A DNA stretch of 62,063 nucleotides, taken from the NCBI GenBank assembly GCA_903871605.1, contig CAIQHF010000032.1, positions 1-62,063 of the forward strand, given 5' to 3'. This document shows positions 9,135-19,800 of the stretch, piece by piece. Numbering within the stretch: position 1 is the first letter of the stretch; each line of letters opens with the position of its first letter. The position numbers were made by a program, and so were the translations under genes. The notes beneath the pieces were generated by a model, which ran no database searches, was not told where the DNA came from, and was given only the letters and a program-made list of their open reading frames with translations. Origin of the DNA: an uncultured Sphingomonadaceae bacterium. GTDB taxonomy: Bacteria; Pseudomonadota; Alphaproteobacteria; Sphingomonadales; Sphingomonadaceae.

Positions 9135-12103
9135 GTCGCATCCCCGGGGTCGGCTGCGCGCTCCTGCCGGCCATACCATTCGTCGAGCCGCATCAGCTGG
9201 TCATAATCGCCATAAGGCGCGAGCTCGGGATGCAGCTTGGCGACGAACGGCGCGTCGCCGGTCAGCCAGCGTTGCGCGGCCTCGGTGAAGTTGCGGTGTG
9301 CGAGCGCGGTGAAGTCGGCGGGATCGATGCCCGCGCGCTTGCCCGTTGCGGGCGCGACATGGCCGAGCTGTCCGTCCTTTTGCGCTAGCGACCAATATTC
9401 GAAGGCCGCGGCCTTGCCGTCGATGCCCTTGAAGCCACCGCGCTCGGCGATCAGCCCGAGCAGCCCGAGCTGCATCGCATAGCCCGCCGCGACCTGCTTG
9501 GGGCCGGGCGGCTGGCCGGTCTTGTAGTCGACGATCGCGAGGCTGCCATCGGCGAGCCGGTCGATACGATCGACCTTGCCGTAGAGCCGGATGCCATCGA
9601 GCACCGCCTCGCCGAAAATCTCGGCGACGAGCGGCTTGCGCCCGCTCGCCAGCAGTCCGAGCATCTCGTCGGCGATCCAGCCCAGCGCCTCGCGCAGCCG
9701 CGGCGTCCACAGCGCGCGCAGCACGGGATGCGCCGCGATCCCGTCGAGCATCGTCTCCGCGCGGGCCGCCAGCCTGGAGGGATCGCAGCCATCCTCCTTC
9801 GCCCATTCCTCAAGCACGGCATGCACCGCGTTGCCCCGCCACGCCGGGCTGGGCTCGGCATCGACCGGATCGAGCGCGGACAGGCGGAGCATTTCCTGCG
9901 CGTAGAAGGCGTAAGGGTCGGCCTTGAGCCGGTCGAGCCGCGTCACCGCCAGCTTGCGCGGCCTGAGCGCGGCGGGCGGCGCCGGGCGTGGCCGATCGGC
10001 GGGCGCGAAGTCGAGGGGGCGGTCGATCGCCGTCGCCCAGCGGCGCAGCTCGGGCGCGCGCGCGATTCCGCCGGTCATCGCCTCGAGCCTGAGCCAGAAG
10101 CGCGAGGCGATCGTCGGTGCGCGCGCGTCGCGGCGCGCACGCGTGACGAGCACGTTCGGGCTGCCCAGCGCGCCGACGAAGTCGTGCGCGGCGAGCCCGA
10201 TCCGCCTTTCGAGCCCGGGCAAACCCAGCGCGCGGCGGACGCGCGGGCTCAGCCATGGATCGGGGCTCGGCAGCGCGGGCCACACCCCCTCGTTGAGCCC
10301 GCCCGCGACGACCAGATCGGCATGCTGGAGGCGCTGCTCGATCAGCCCCCAGATCGAGACGCGCGGATGTCCGCCCTGCGGCGGTCGCACCGCGACCTCG
10401 TCCATCAGACGCCCGAGCAACGGCGCGACCGCGTGCGGCGCGAGATCGGCCGGCCCGAGCGGGGCTGCCGCCTCGACCGCCGTGAAGAGATCGGCGGCGG
10501 CGCGCCCGGTCGGCCCCGCCCAGATCGCGTCACCCGACAGCGCGGAGGCGACCTCGCGGATCGTCGCGAGGATCGCGGGCAGCGCGATCCGCGCGGCGAA
10601 CCCCGTCTCGAGCGGCGCCAGCAAGGCGGCGACAGTTGCCCAGCCGTCGTCGCCCGGCCGCAATGCGCCGATCCCCGCCAGCCCCGGCGCCGGCCGAGGC
10701 CCGCGCAGCGCGAGATCGAGCGTCCGCACCATCGCCAGCCAGTCGGCGCGCCGCTCGCCCGCGCGCACCAGCGGATGCTTGAGCAGCGTTAGCAGCTCGA
10801 CAGGCGCGAAGCCGCTCGCCGCGGCGGCCGCGATCGCGGTGATCAGGGTCCCCGGCGGCGTCGCCGACAGCGGACGCCCCGCCGAATCGTCGGCGGCGAT
10901 CCCCCAGCGCGCGAGATGCGCCGAGACGCGCCGCGCCAGCGCGCGATCGGGGGTGACCAGCGCCGCGGTGCGCCCGGGTTGCTCGATCGCACGGCGGATC
11001 GCGATCGCGATCGCCTGCGCTTCCTCGGCCGGCGTCGCGCATTCGATCGCATGCACGCCGCCCAGCCGCCGCTCGGCGGCCGGAAGATCCTGCCACTTGC
11101 CGGTGAAGCGCGCGGGCGCCATCGCATGGGCGGCCGCGCGGCCGCGCGCCGCGGGCGCCGACGGCGCGTCGGGGCCGCCACCCCAGCGCCAACGCGTCAC
11201 CTCGTCGCGCGCGACCCCCATGCGATCGAGCAGCAGCTTGAGCGCGAACTGCGGATGCGTCTCGATCCCGCGGCCGTCGTCGTCGGGGCCGAGCGCGTCC
11301 CATTCGTCGCGCGCCATTGCGAGATCGAGCCCAGGCAGCAGCACCACCCCATCCGCCAGCCGCGCGACGGCACGCAGCAATCCGGCGACCGCGGGCGCGG
11401 TGTCGGTGATCCCGGCGGCGACGACGAAGCCCGCCAGCGGCCGCGCGCGCCAGGCGGCGGCGGCACGGTCGAGCAGCTGGTTGCGACGATCGGCCGGATC
11501 GATCCGCCCGAGCCGCCGCAGCGCCTCCGGCCAGCGCCGCAGCACCGCCGCCATCACGCCGAGCGCGCGCTGCCAGTGATCGGACAATTCCTCCGCCACC
11601 GCGAGCGCGCCCAGCGCGCGGATCGGCACCGCCTCGACGATCATCTGGTCGAGCGTGCGCGCCAGCGCCTGCGCGAGCCGCACCGCCTCGGCCGCGTCGA
11701 CCGGCTCGCCCGCCAGCGCGCGCTCCTCGGCGACGATCCGCGCGAGCATCATCCGCCGCACCATCGGCTCGATCGCCGGCGGCGGCGGATCGTCGTCGGC
11801 GGCGCCGACGGCGGGGTCGAACGCCTGGCCCAGCGTCTCGTCGAGATCGGGATCGCCGATCGCCACCAGCCGCGGCAGCAGCAGACCGCCCTCGGCGCGG
11901 CGCACGAACGCGTCGGTGACCGCGCGTAGCGCGCGGTTGTTGGGCACCAGCACGAGGCCGCGGGCGAGCGCCATGCGATCGCCGCCGCTGCGCGCGACCA
12001 GCCCCTCGGCCAGCGCGTCGGCGAACGGCCGGTGCGCCGGTACGCTGTAGACCGCCGGCGCGGCCGGCACCCCACCAAGGCCCGGCGCGCCGCGTTCAGC
12101 CAC
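9131..12103 (-). CDS. addB: Double-strand-break repair protein AddB
   Basis: The partner subunit of AddA, 990 residues: an inactive helicase-like N-terminal half (for example GLVLVPNNRALRAV) and a C-terminal nuclease domain with GKVDRIDRL and IVDYKTG. It starts with GTG at 12103, overlapping the murU stop by eight bases. The four-cysteine iron-sulphur pattern described in Bacillus AddB is not visible: I see no C-terminal CxxC. This fits a divergent alphaproteobacterial type. Translation is coupled on both sides (8-base overlap upstream, ATGA with addA). Confidence 0.9.
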   Translation of the reverse strand: MAERGAPGLGGVPAAPAVYSVPAHRPFADALAEGLVARSGGDRMALARGLVLVPNNRALRAVTDAFVRRAEGGLLLPRLVAIGDPDLDETLGQAFDPAVGAADDDPPPPAIEPMVRRMMLARIVAEERALAGEPVDAAEAVRLAQALARTLDQMIVEAVPIRALGALAVAEELSDHWQRALGVMAAVLRRWPEALRRLGRIDPADRRNQLLDRAAAAWRARPLAGFVVAAGITDTAPAVAGLLRAVARLADGVVLLPGLDLAMARDEWDALGPDDDGRGIETHPQFALKLLLDRMGVARDEVTRWRWGGGPDAPSAPAARGRAAAHAMAPARFTGKWQDLPAAERRLGGVHAIECATPAEEAQAIAIAIRRAIEQPGRTAALVTPDRALARRVSAHLARWGIAADDSAGRPLSATPPGTLITAIAAAAASGFAPVELLTLLKHPLVRAGERRADWLAMVRTLDLALRGPRPAPGLAGIGALRPGDDGWATVAALLAPLETGFAARIALPAILATIREVASALSGDAIWAGPTGRAAADLFTAVEAAAPLGPADLAPHAVAPLLGRLMDEVAVRPPQGGHPRVSIWGLIEQRLQHADLVVAGGLNEGVWPALPSPDPWLSPRVRRALGLPGLERRIGLAAHDFVGALGSPNVLVTRARRDARAPTIASRFWLRLEAMTGGIARAPELRRWATAIDRPLDFAPADRPRPAPPAALRPRKLAVTRLDRLKADPYAFYAQEMLRLSALDPVDAEPSPAWRGNAVHAVLEEWAKEDGCDPSRLAARAETMLDGIAAHPVLRALWTPRLREALGWIADEMLGLLASGRKPLVAEIFGEAVLDGIRLYGKVDRIDRLADGSLAIVDYKTGQPPGPKQVAAGYAMQLGLLGLIAERGGFKGIDGKAAAFEYWSLAQKDGQLGHVAPATGKRAGIDPADFTALAHRNFTEAAQRWLTGDAPFVAKLHPELAPYGDYDQLMRLDEWYGRQERAADPGDAT

Positions 12104-12863
12104 CCTTGAGCATCTCCTCGGCGACCGCGATCGCCGCCGGCGTGCCGACGTCGCACCACAGACCCTGATGGACGACGCCGAAGGCGCGGTCGGCGGCGAT
12201 CGCGCGGTCCCACAACAGGTTCATCGAGAAGGCGCCGGCGGGCGCGTCGGCGAGCAGCCGCGGCGACACCAGCTGGACGCCGGTATAGACGAACGGCGCA
12301 ACGCGGCGCGGCTGGCGGCGCGAGAGCCGCCCCTCGGCATTCATGTGGAAATCGCCCTGGCCGTGATGCGCGGTCGCCCTCGCCAGCGGCACGACGAGCA
12401 GCAGCGCGTCCATCGCCGAATCGTCCCAGCGGTTGGCGAGCAGCCGCAGCGTGTCGATCGGGCCGTCGACCCAGAAATTGTCGCTGTTGATGACGTAGAA
12501 GGGCCGGTCGCCGAGCAGCGGCAGCGCGTGGACGACGCCGCCGCCGGTCTCGAGCAGCGTCGCGCGCTCGTCGGAGATCGCGATGTCGAGCCCGTGCGCA
12601 TGGCGGCGGACATGCGCCTCGAGCGCGTCGGCGAGATAATGGACGTTGACGACGACGCGCCCGATGCCGGCGGCACGCACCCGGTCGAGCGCATGATCGA
12701 GCAGCGACCGTCCCGCGACCTCGACCAGCGGCTTGGGCCGGGTCGCGGTCAGCGGGCGCATCCGCTTGCCGAGGCCGGCGGCGAGCAGCATCGCGGTCTC
12801 GGGCAGCGCCTGCGCGCCGTGCGGATCGGGGCGCAGCGACAGCGTCTTGGCGAAGCGGCTCAT
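12096..12863 (-). CDS. murU: N-acetylmuramate alpha-1-phosphate uridylyltransferase (MurU type)
   Basis: A 255-residue nucleotidyltransferase that would make UDP-MurNAc from MurNAc-1-phosphate in cell-wall recycling. Signatures: AMLLAAGLGKRMRPLT (nucleotide loop, about residues 24-39), KPLVEVAGRSLLDHAL, VINSDNFW with the metal-binding Asp, and a C-terminal WCDVGTP. The ATG at 12863 overlaps the amgK stop (ATGA). Pairing with amgK immediately upstream supports MurU rather than a sugar-1-phosphate guanylyltransferase, a related alternative. Confidence 0.85.
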   Translation of the reverse strand: MSRFAKTLSLRPDPHGAQALPETAMLLAAGLGKRMRPLTATRPKPLVEVAGRSLLDHALDRVRAAGIGRVVVNVHYLADALEAHVRRHAHGLDIAISDERATLLETGGGVVHALPLLGDRPFYVINSDNFWVDGPIDTLRLLANRWDDSAMDALLLVVPLARATAHHGQGDFHMNAEGRLSRRQPRRVAPFVYTGVQLVSPRLLADAPAGAFSMNLLWDRAIAADRAFGVVHQGLWCDVGTPAAIAVAEEMLKGG

Positions 12864-13849
12864 GCGATCGTCTCTCTCCAGGCGGCGGCGCGCATCGCAG
12901 CGGGCACGTTGGCGGCGAACCAGTCCGCGACGGGCGCGAGCGCGGGATGTGCGAGATTGCGTTCGAGATAGCCCCATACGCGCGGCTGCAACGGCAGATA
13001 GCTGCGCTTGCCGTCGCGCTTCCACAGCCGGGTGAAGATTCCCAATATCTTGGTGTTGCGCTGCGCGCCGAGGATCTCGTAGTCGGCACGGAAGCCGTCG
13101 ATGTCGGCGATCCCCGCCTCGGCGACATAGGCGTCGAGCATCTCGGCCTCGAGCGCCGGCGCGACATCGCGCCGCGCATCCTGCAGCAGCGAAACCAGAT
13201 CGTAGGCGGGGTGGCCGGCAAGCGCGTCCTGGAAATCGAGCAGGCCGAGGCGCTTGATCCCTGCACGGTCGAGCAGGATGATGTTGTCGACATGATAGTC
13301 GCGCAGCACCAGCACCGGCGGCGTCGGCGCGCAGACGCGCGACAGCACCGTCTCCCAGGCGCTGGTCCATCCGTCAGCGTCGGCGGCGAGGCCGACCGCG
13401 GGCGCATACCATTCGGGGAACAGCCCGATCTCGCGATGCATGACCGCGGCGTCATAGCGCGGCAGGCCGGCGGGCACCGGCTGTTCGGCGAGCCGCGCGA
13501 GCAGCGTCACCGCGTCGCGGTAGATCGGCGCCTCCGGCGCCTCGCCGGCGCGCAGCAGCGGCCCGACCAGCCGGTCGCCGAAATCCTCGAGCAGCAGCAG
13601 CCCGCCGGCATGGTCGACCGCATAGCTCTGCGGCGACGACAGGCCGAGCGTCCCGAGATGCCCGGCGATCGCGAGGAACGGCGTCAATTCCTCCTGCTCG
13701 GGCGGCGCGTCCATCAGCACCGCGGTGCGGCCGTCGAGCACGACGCGGAAATAGCGCCGGAACGACGCGTCGCCGGCGAGCGGCAGGATCGTCGCGCCCG
13801 CCCAGCCATTGGCGGCGAGGAAGGCGGGAGCGTGCGGGGGCGGAATCAT
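12860..13849 (-). CDS. amgK: N-acetylmuramate/N-acetylglucosamine kinase (AmgK type)
   Basis: A 329-residue aminoglycoside-phosphotransferase-fold sugar kinase, expected to phosphorylate the anomeric position of MurNAc for the recycling route that bypasses GlcN-6-P. Key residues are in VLVLRDYHVDNIILLD (catalytic Asp and Asn) and GLLDFQDALAGHPAYDL (Mg-binding Asp). The N-terminal GDASFRRYFRV is family-typical. The ATG at 13849 forms an ATGA overlap with tsaE. An ATG eight codons upstream at 13873 is possible but less consistent with the operon pattern. Downstream murU completes the pathway. Confidence 0.87.
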   Translation of the reverse strand: MIPPPHAPAFLAANGWAGATILPLAGDASFRRYFRVVLDGRTAVLMDAPPEQEELTPFLAIAGHLGTLGLSSPQSYAVDHAGGLLLLEDFGDRLVGPLLRAGEAPEAPIYRDAVTLLARLAEQPVPAGLPRYDAAVMHREIGLFPEWYAPAVGLAADADGWTSAWETVLSRVCAPTPPVLVLRDYHVDNIILLDRAGIKRLGLLDFQDALAGHPAYDLVSLLQDARRDVAPALEAEMLDAYVAEAGIADIDGFRADYEILGAQRNTKILGIFTRLWKRDGKRSYLPLQPRVWGYLERNLAHPALAPVADWFAANVPAAMRAAAWRETIA

Positions 13850-14316
13850 CGCGCCAAGTCCGGTGGAGGCCATCGGCCCTCCCATGCCGCCGGTGCCGCC
13901 CAAGTCAAGCGGCGGCCGCCCGACGCGTCGGGCGCGAGCGCCAGGCGGAGCGCGTGGGGCCACAGCGCGTCGCCGAGCCGATCGGGCCATTCGATCAGCA
14001 GCGCGCCATCCTCGATCAGATCGTCCAGCCCGAGTTCGTCGGCGTCCTCGGGCGCGCCCAGCCGGTAGAGATCGACATGCGCGACCGGGAGCGCGAGCTC
14101 GGGCGGCGCATAGGGCTGGACGATCGCGAAGGTCGGGCTCGGCGCTTCCCCGACGAGGCCGAGCGCGGCGAGCACGCCGCGCGCAAGGCTGGTCTTGCCG
14201 GCGCCCAGATCCCCGAACAGCGCGACGACATCGCCCGGCTGCAGCAGCGGCCCCAGCGCGCGACCGAGCACCTCGGTCGCCGCCGCGTCGGGCAACGTCA
14301 GCACGCCCTCGCTCAT
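13846..14316 (-). CDS. tsaE: tRNA t6A37 threonylcarbamoyladenosine biosynthesis ATPase TsaE
   Basis: The small ATPase of the TsaB-TsaD-TsaE complex that makes t6A at tRNA position 37. The 156-residue protein has Walker A GDLGAGKT at residues 35-42, the signature SPTFAIVQPY and HVDLYRLG, then DDGALLIEWPDRL (conserved E-W). Start and stop overlap the neighbours as ATGA on both sides. It also modifies the same nucleotide region of tRNA as MtaB, encoded at 39731, though the two are not linked here. Confidence 0.92.
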   Translation of the reverse strand: MSEGVLTLPDAAATEVLGRALGPLLQPGDVVALFGDLGAGKTSLARGVLAALGLVGEAPSPTFAIVQPYAPPELALPVAHVDLYRLGAPEDADELGLDDLIEDGALLIEWPDRLGDALWPHALRLALAPDASGGRRLTWAAPAAWEGRWPPPDLAR

Positions 14317-16661
14317 GCCCCGGCCCGCGGCAGGCACAGCGACACCGTCGTCCCCTGCCCGCGCTGCGACTGCAGCGACACGGTGCCGCCATGCGCCTCG
14401 ACATAATGGCGCGTCAGCGGCAGCCCGAGCCCGATCGAACCCTCGCGGCGCGTGCCGCGCGCGCTCGCGCGGTGGAAGGGATCGAAGATATGTTCCTGAT
14501 CCTCGGCGGCGATGCCCTCGCCATTGTCCGAGACGATGATCGTCGCCTGCTCGACGTCGCCGCTGGCGTGGAAGAAGATGCGGCCGCCCTCGGGCGTGTA
14601 GTCGACCGCGTTGCGCAGCACATGGTCGACCGCCTGGCGCAGCCGCCGCATATCGCCGCGCACGACCCCCGAGGACGGCTCGATCGACGCGATCAGCTCG
14701 AGCCTGCGCGCCGCGATCTGCGGCGCCATCTCGTCGGCCAGCCCGTGGCACAACGTCGACAATTCGATCGGCACCTGTTCGAGATCGAGCCGCCCGGCGG
14801 CGCTGCGCGTGAGATCGAGCACCTCGTCGACCAGTTGCCCGAGCCGCGCCGAGGCGGTCAGGATCGAGCCGACATAATCCTCCGCGCGCGCGCTGAGCGG
14901 CCCCGCAAACCCCGCCGCGAGCATCTCGGCAAAGCCCCCGATCGAGGTCAGCGGGGTCTTGAGCTCGTAGCTCATCGTCGCGACGAACGCCGACTTGACG
15001 CGATCGCCCTCCTCGAGCGCGACGGCGCGATCGCGAAGCGCCTGCTCGGCGCGCCGGCTGTCGGTGATGTCGAGCAGCGTGAACAGCGCGTTGCCGTCGG
15101 GCAAGGGCACCGCGGCGAACTGGAAATGACGACCATCGGCAAAGGCGATGCGGCCGGTCCTGCTCTGCCGCTCGGTCGTCGCCAGCCGCACCAGCTCGCG
15201 GATCAGCCCGGCGCGCGCCGGATTGGCGAGCCGCGGCCCGACCATCGCGACGAGCGCGTCGACGCGGGGATGCCGCGCAAGCTCCTCCTCCTCGAGCGCC
15301 CACACCTCGCGAAAGCGGTTGTTCCACAGATGCAGTCGGCCGTCGGCGGCGAACACGCCGACCGCCTCGTTGAGGTTGTTGAACGTCGCGGTGCGCACGC
15401 GCAACAGCGTGTCGGCCTCCGAGCGCAGCCGCACCTGCTCGGTGCGGTCCTCGAAGATCATCAGCATCCCGCCATCGGGCAGCGGCTGGCCGACGACGCG
15501 CAGATGCGTGCCGGAGGGCAGCTGCCACGCCTCCTCCTGCGCGGTTTCGGAAAGGAACCAGCGCCGCCGTTCGGCCTTCCAGCCGGGAAAGTCGCGGCTC
15601 GCGGGAAGCCGGTCGGCCTCGCGCATCCGTTCGAGCACGCGGTCGAATTCGGGGCGGTCGGCAAGCCATTCGGGGAGCATCGCGAACAGCCGCTGGAACG
15701 CTGAGTTGGAAAAGACCAGATGCCGGTCGGCGGCGAATTGCGCGACGCCCGCGGACAGCCTGTCGAGCATGTCGCGCTGCGCCTCCTCGAAGCGGACGAG
15801 ATCGGCCTTGCCGCGCTCAATCTCCTCGATGTCGATCGCATAGCCGGCGATCCCGCTCGCGCCGAGCGGAACGTCGACGACGCGCAGCGTGCGGCGCTCG
15901 CCGCCGATCGTGGCGGGCATCGTGCGGACCGTCATCTCGCCTTCGTCGCGCGCGATCGCCGCGGAGGCGATCGGCCCCGCGGGGCCCACCGCCTCGATCA
16001 GTTCGAGCCCGCGCTCGATCACGTCGTGCGCATTGGCGCCGTCGACCGCGTGGACATAGGCCGAATTGACGAGGCTGAGCCGCAGGTCGGCGCCGCGATG
16101 CCACATCGGGATCGGCGCGGCCTCGATCAGCCCCGCCAGCGCGTCGATCGCCCCCGCCTGGCGATCGCGTTCGGCGCCGAGCCGGGCGATCTCCTCCTCG
16201 CTCTCGGTGGCGTCGAACAGCCACAGCAGCGCGGCACCCTCGCCAAGCGCGGGCGCGGCGGGGCGGCCGCGCACCATCAGCACGCGCCCCGCGCCGAGCG
16301 GCCTGAGCGCCCGCGCGAAGGCGGCGCCGCTCCGCTGCACCGCCAGCACGTCGCCGGCCAGCGCCTCGGCATCGTGCGGCGCGAGACAGGCGGACAGGTC
16401 GGCGAGCGTGCGGGGTATGCGATCGAGACCGAGCCAGTCCGCCGCCTGCTGGTGCGCACGCAGCCGGCCGTCCGCCGAGACGAGGATCGGCAGCGCCGGC
16501 GCGCCCGCCAGCATCGTCCGCAGTCGCGCGAGCTCGGCCACCGATGCCTTGGCGGCATGCTGGCGCCGCCAGGCGAAGGTGACGGTGACCACCGCCGCGG
16601 CGAGCCAGATCGCGAGGATCAGCCCGGCCAGCGTCGCGTGCAGGGGATCGAGCTGGATCAT
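14313..16661 (-). CDS. divL: DivL-type tyrosine-containing histidine-kinase homologue, cell-cycle regulator
   Basis: A 782-residue protein with one N-terminal membrane helix (about residues 12-32), several PAS-like modules (about 40-530), a DHp helix and a GHKL ATPase domain (NAVDYTPEGG, SDNGEGI, GSIGLGLPLT). In the H-box the usual His is replaced: MSYELKTPL carries Tyr565 where kinases have SHELRTPL. This is the hallmark of DivL, which in Caulobacter (Tyr550) binds DivK and controls the CckA-ChpT-CtrA relay. It opens the tsaE-amgK-murU-addB-addA operon, with an ATGA overlap onto tsaE. GcrA and ChpT genes are in the same window. Confidence 0.88.
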   Translation of the reverse strand: MIQLDPLHATLAGLILAIWLAAAVVTVTFAWRRQHAAKASVAELARLRTMLAGAPALPILVSADGRLRAHQQAADWLGLDRIPRTLADLSACLAPHDAEALAGDVLAVQRSGAAFARALRPLGAGRVLMVRGRPAAPALGEGAALLWLFDATESEEEIARLGAERDRQAGAIDALAGLIEAAPIPMWHRGADLRLSLVNSAYVHAVDGANAHDVIERGLELIEAVGPAGPIASAAIARDEGEMTVRTMPATIGGERRTLRVVDVPLGASGIAGYAIDIEEIERGKADLVRFEEAQRDMLDRLSAGVAQFAADRHLVFSNSAFQRLFAMLPEWLADRPEFDRVLERMREADRLPASRDFPGWKAERRRWFLSETAQEEAWQLPSGTHLRVVGQPLPDGGMLMIFEDRTEQVRLRSEADTLLRVRTATFNNLNEAVGVFAADGRLHLWNNRFREVWALEEEELARHPRVDALVAMVGPRLANPARAGLIRELVRLATTERQSRTGRIAFADGRHFQFAAVPLPDGNALFTLLDITDSRRAEQALRDRAVALEEGDRVKSAFVATMSYELKTPLTSIGGFAEMLAAGFAGPLSARAEDYVGSILTASARLGQLVDEVLDLTRSAAGRLDLEQVPIELSTLCHGLADEMAPQIAARRLELIASIEPSSGVVRGDMRRLRQAVDHVLRNAVDYTPEGGRIFFHASGDVEQATIIVSDNGEGIAAEDQEHIFDPFHRASARGTRREGSIGLGLPLTRHYVEAHGGTVSLQSQRGQGTTVSLCLPRAGA

Positions 16662-16887
16662 CCTCCCCTCACGACCGGCAAACCCTGATTTTCCTTCACC
16701 GCCTCGGCTTAGATGTTGGCCGATTCAGATGGAAGCCATTTGACGCCGCGCCGGCGACACACTGTTGCCGTTCGATGACACTCGTCGGGCGATCCGCCTC
16801 GCCACGACCCGATATATTGACGCAAGCTGAACGATGCGTGTGCTGTTGCGCAGCAATCCGAAACCGGATGCGGAACAGGGGTATTGT

Positions 16888-19800
16888 ATGCGCACTCATC
16901 GTAGGGACGACATCGCCGCACCATTTCCTTCCAGACTCGATTTCGCCCGGGCGACGCTGCTGGCCGGCGCCTCTGCCTGCCTGATCGTCGGCGCGACCGC
17001 GGCTGCAGCACAGACTGCCCCTTCCGATACGCAGACGGCCGCGCTGCCGAGCGCGCAGACGAAACCCGACACCACCACGCCTGACGACGCGATCGTCGTC
17101 ACCGGCTCGCGCATCGTCCGATCGAAGGTTGCGGCGCAGCCCGTCGAGGTGCTCGATTCGCAGCAGATTGAGAAGCTCGGCTACACCAACCTCGGCAATG
17201 CGCTGCAGGAACTGCCGGCGTTCAGCATTCCGGGCAACAGCCCGATCGGTTCGCAGGGTTCGTTCAGCGCCGGCCAGACCTTCGTCAACCTCTACAATCT
17301 TGGTTCGCAGCGCACGCTCAGCCTGGTCAATGGGCACCGCTTCGTCAGCGGTGCGAGCTCGTCCATATTCGGCCCGGTCGCGGGCAGCCCCGTCGACTTC
17401 TCGGAAATCCCGAGCGATCTCGTCGACCGCGTCGACGTGCTGTCCGTCGGCGGCGCGCCGATCTATGGCTCGGACGCGATCGCCGGCACCGTCAACGTCA
17501 TCCTCAAGAAGAATTTCGAGGGCTTCCAGCTCAACGCGCAGACCGGCCTTTCACAGCATGGCGACGGCGCGGACTATAATATCTCGGGTCTCGCCGGCTA
17601 TAATTTCGCCGGAGGGCGGGGCAACATCACGCTCAACGTGACCTATGACAAGCAGACGGGCCTCACGACTGCAGACCGCTTCGACCTGGGCGGCAGCTCG
17701 CCGTTCTTCGGAAGCGCGCTGTCGAGCGACTCCTTTCTCGAGCGCCTCTATTCCGGTGGCATTCGCTATAACGTCTTCACCAACACCGGCATGCCCGTAC
17801 TGGTCGACACCGTGCCCGTGTACGGCGGGGAGAATTACGCGGCCCCATCGAACGCCGCCGGTCAACCGCTCTACTTCAACAATAGCGGGCATCTCGTGCC
17901 GTTCCAGAACGGCACTCTGACCGGCAATCCGCTGTACCAAGCAGGTGGCGACGGCTTCAGGATCGGCGACTACGGCAACTTCCTGACCGACAGCAATCGC
18001 ATTCAGGGCACGGCACTCGGCCATTACGACATCACCGATCATGTCCATTTCTCGGGCGAGGCATGGGTCGGTCGCGATACCGGGCGCAATCTCAGCGACC
18101 AGCCCTATTACAGCACGGCGCTGTTCAACGATGCCGGCCAGATCAACGGCAATCTCATCCTTTCCACGAGCAACCCGTACCTGAGTGCGGCCGACCGGGC
18201 GACGCTCATCAGCAATCTCACGGAAAACGGCCTCGATCCGAGCACCTTCTATCTCGCGCGCGCCAACACGGATCTTGAGACGGGCAGCTTCGCTTCGCGC
18301 ACAGACCTCTATCGCTTCGTCGGATCGCTCACCGGCGACTTCTCGGTCGGCGCACATCCGTTGAACTGGGAAGTGACCGCCAATTATGGCCACCTCCAGA
18401 CGGACACCACACAGCGCGAACTCGTCACGCAGAACTTCTACAACGCGCTCGACGCCACGCTCGACTCCAGCGGCAATATCGTCTGCGCGCCGGGCTATAC
18501 CAATGCCGCGATCGCGACGCTGAGCAGCACCTGCGCGCCACTGGATATCTTCGGCGTCAACCAGGAAAGCCAGGCTTCGCTCGACTATGTCACGGCGATC
18601 GCCAAGACCAAGCAGGTCAACACGCAGCTCGACATCGTCGCCGACATCACCGGATCGCTGTTCACGCTGCCGGCCGGCGACGTGAAGTTCTCAATCGGAT
18701 ACGAGCATCGCCGCGAGGCCACCAATTTCGATCCGGGCACCTTCTATGCCGGCCAGCTCAATGCGGACGGCACGCGCTCGCAATATGGCAATTCGATTCC
18801 GATCACGCCGGTCTCGGGTGCCTATCATACCGACGAAGGCTTCGGCGAACTCGACGTCCCGCTCGTTTCGCCGACCATGAATGTCCCGTTGGTTCACAGC
18901 CTCAACCTCCAGGCCTCCGGCCGTTATGTTCATAACAGCCTGACCGGCGGCTTCTGGACCTATACCGGCGGCGGCGCCTATGCGCCGATTGAAGACATCA
19001 CGTTCCGCGGCAACTATACCCGCTCGCTTCGCGCTCCAGCGATCACCGAGGCCTATGCGCCGACCGGATCGGTATTCGACACCGCCGACGATCCCTGCGA
19101 CTCGCATTACATCACGGGCGGCCCCAATCCGAGCCGTCGGGCCGCGAACTGCGCTGCAGCAGGCATCACCCAGCCGTTCATGTCCAACGTGGTCAGCTTC
19201 ACCACGGAAGGCACGTTCGGCGGCAATCCCAATCTCAAGAACGAGGTCGCCAACAGCTGGACCGCGGGTGGCGTCATCACGCCGCGTTTCCTGCCGGGCT
19301 TCAAGGCGACCGTCGACTATGTCGCGATCGACGTCAGCAACGAGATCACGTCGCTCAGCCTGACCGATCTGATGGATGCCTGCTACGACGCGACCAACTA
19401 CCCGTCGAGCCCGTTCTGCTCGACCTTCACGCGTGACTCGAGCGGCCAGGTGACCAGCTTCGCCGAAGGCGATTACAACATCGGCATCGAGCATTTCCGC
19501 GCGCTGCAGGCCGAAGTCGATTACCAATTCTCACTCAGCAAGCTCGGCCTGCCGGAGGACGCGGGCTCCATCCTGCTTACCGCAAACTACCTGCACACCT
19601 TCTCGCATTACACCAAGGTCGGCGAGGGCGATAAGCAATATTCGGTCGGCACCTCGCAGGAGCCTGCAGACAACGTCACCGTCAATTTCAATTACAACAA
19701 TGGCGGCTTCAATTTCCTGTGGCAGACCCAATATTATGGACCAACCAAGATCGACGTGAATGTGCCGACATCGAATTATGAATATCCGAAGATCAAGCAA

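Noticed and set aside
5733-9206. Uninterrupted 1157-codon frame on the + strand opposite addA
   Set aside because: The translation is Arg/Gly/Glu-rich with no domain, and the opposite strand encodes a clear AddA. Long antisense frames are expected in DNA this GC-rich.
14313-16661. Ordinary PAS-containing histidine kinase
   Set aside because: The phospho-acceptor His is replaced by Tyr565 and the genomic context fits DivL.
16662-16887. Defined promoter between divL and the TonB receptor
   Set aside because: TTGACG occurs at about 16815, but no acceptable -10 box follows at 16-18 bases, so I do not call it.
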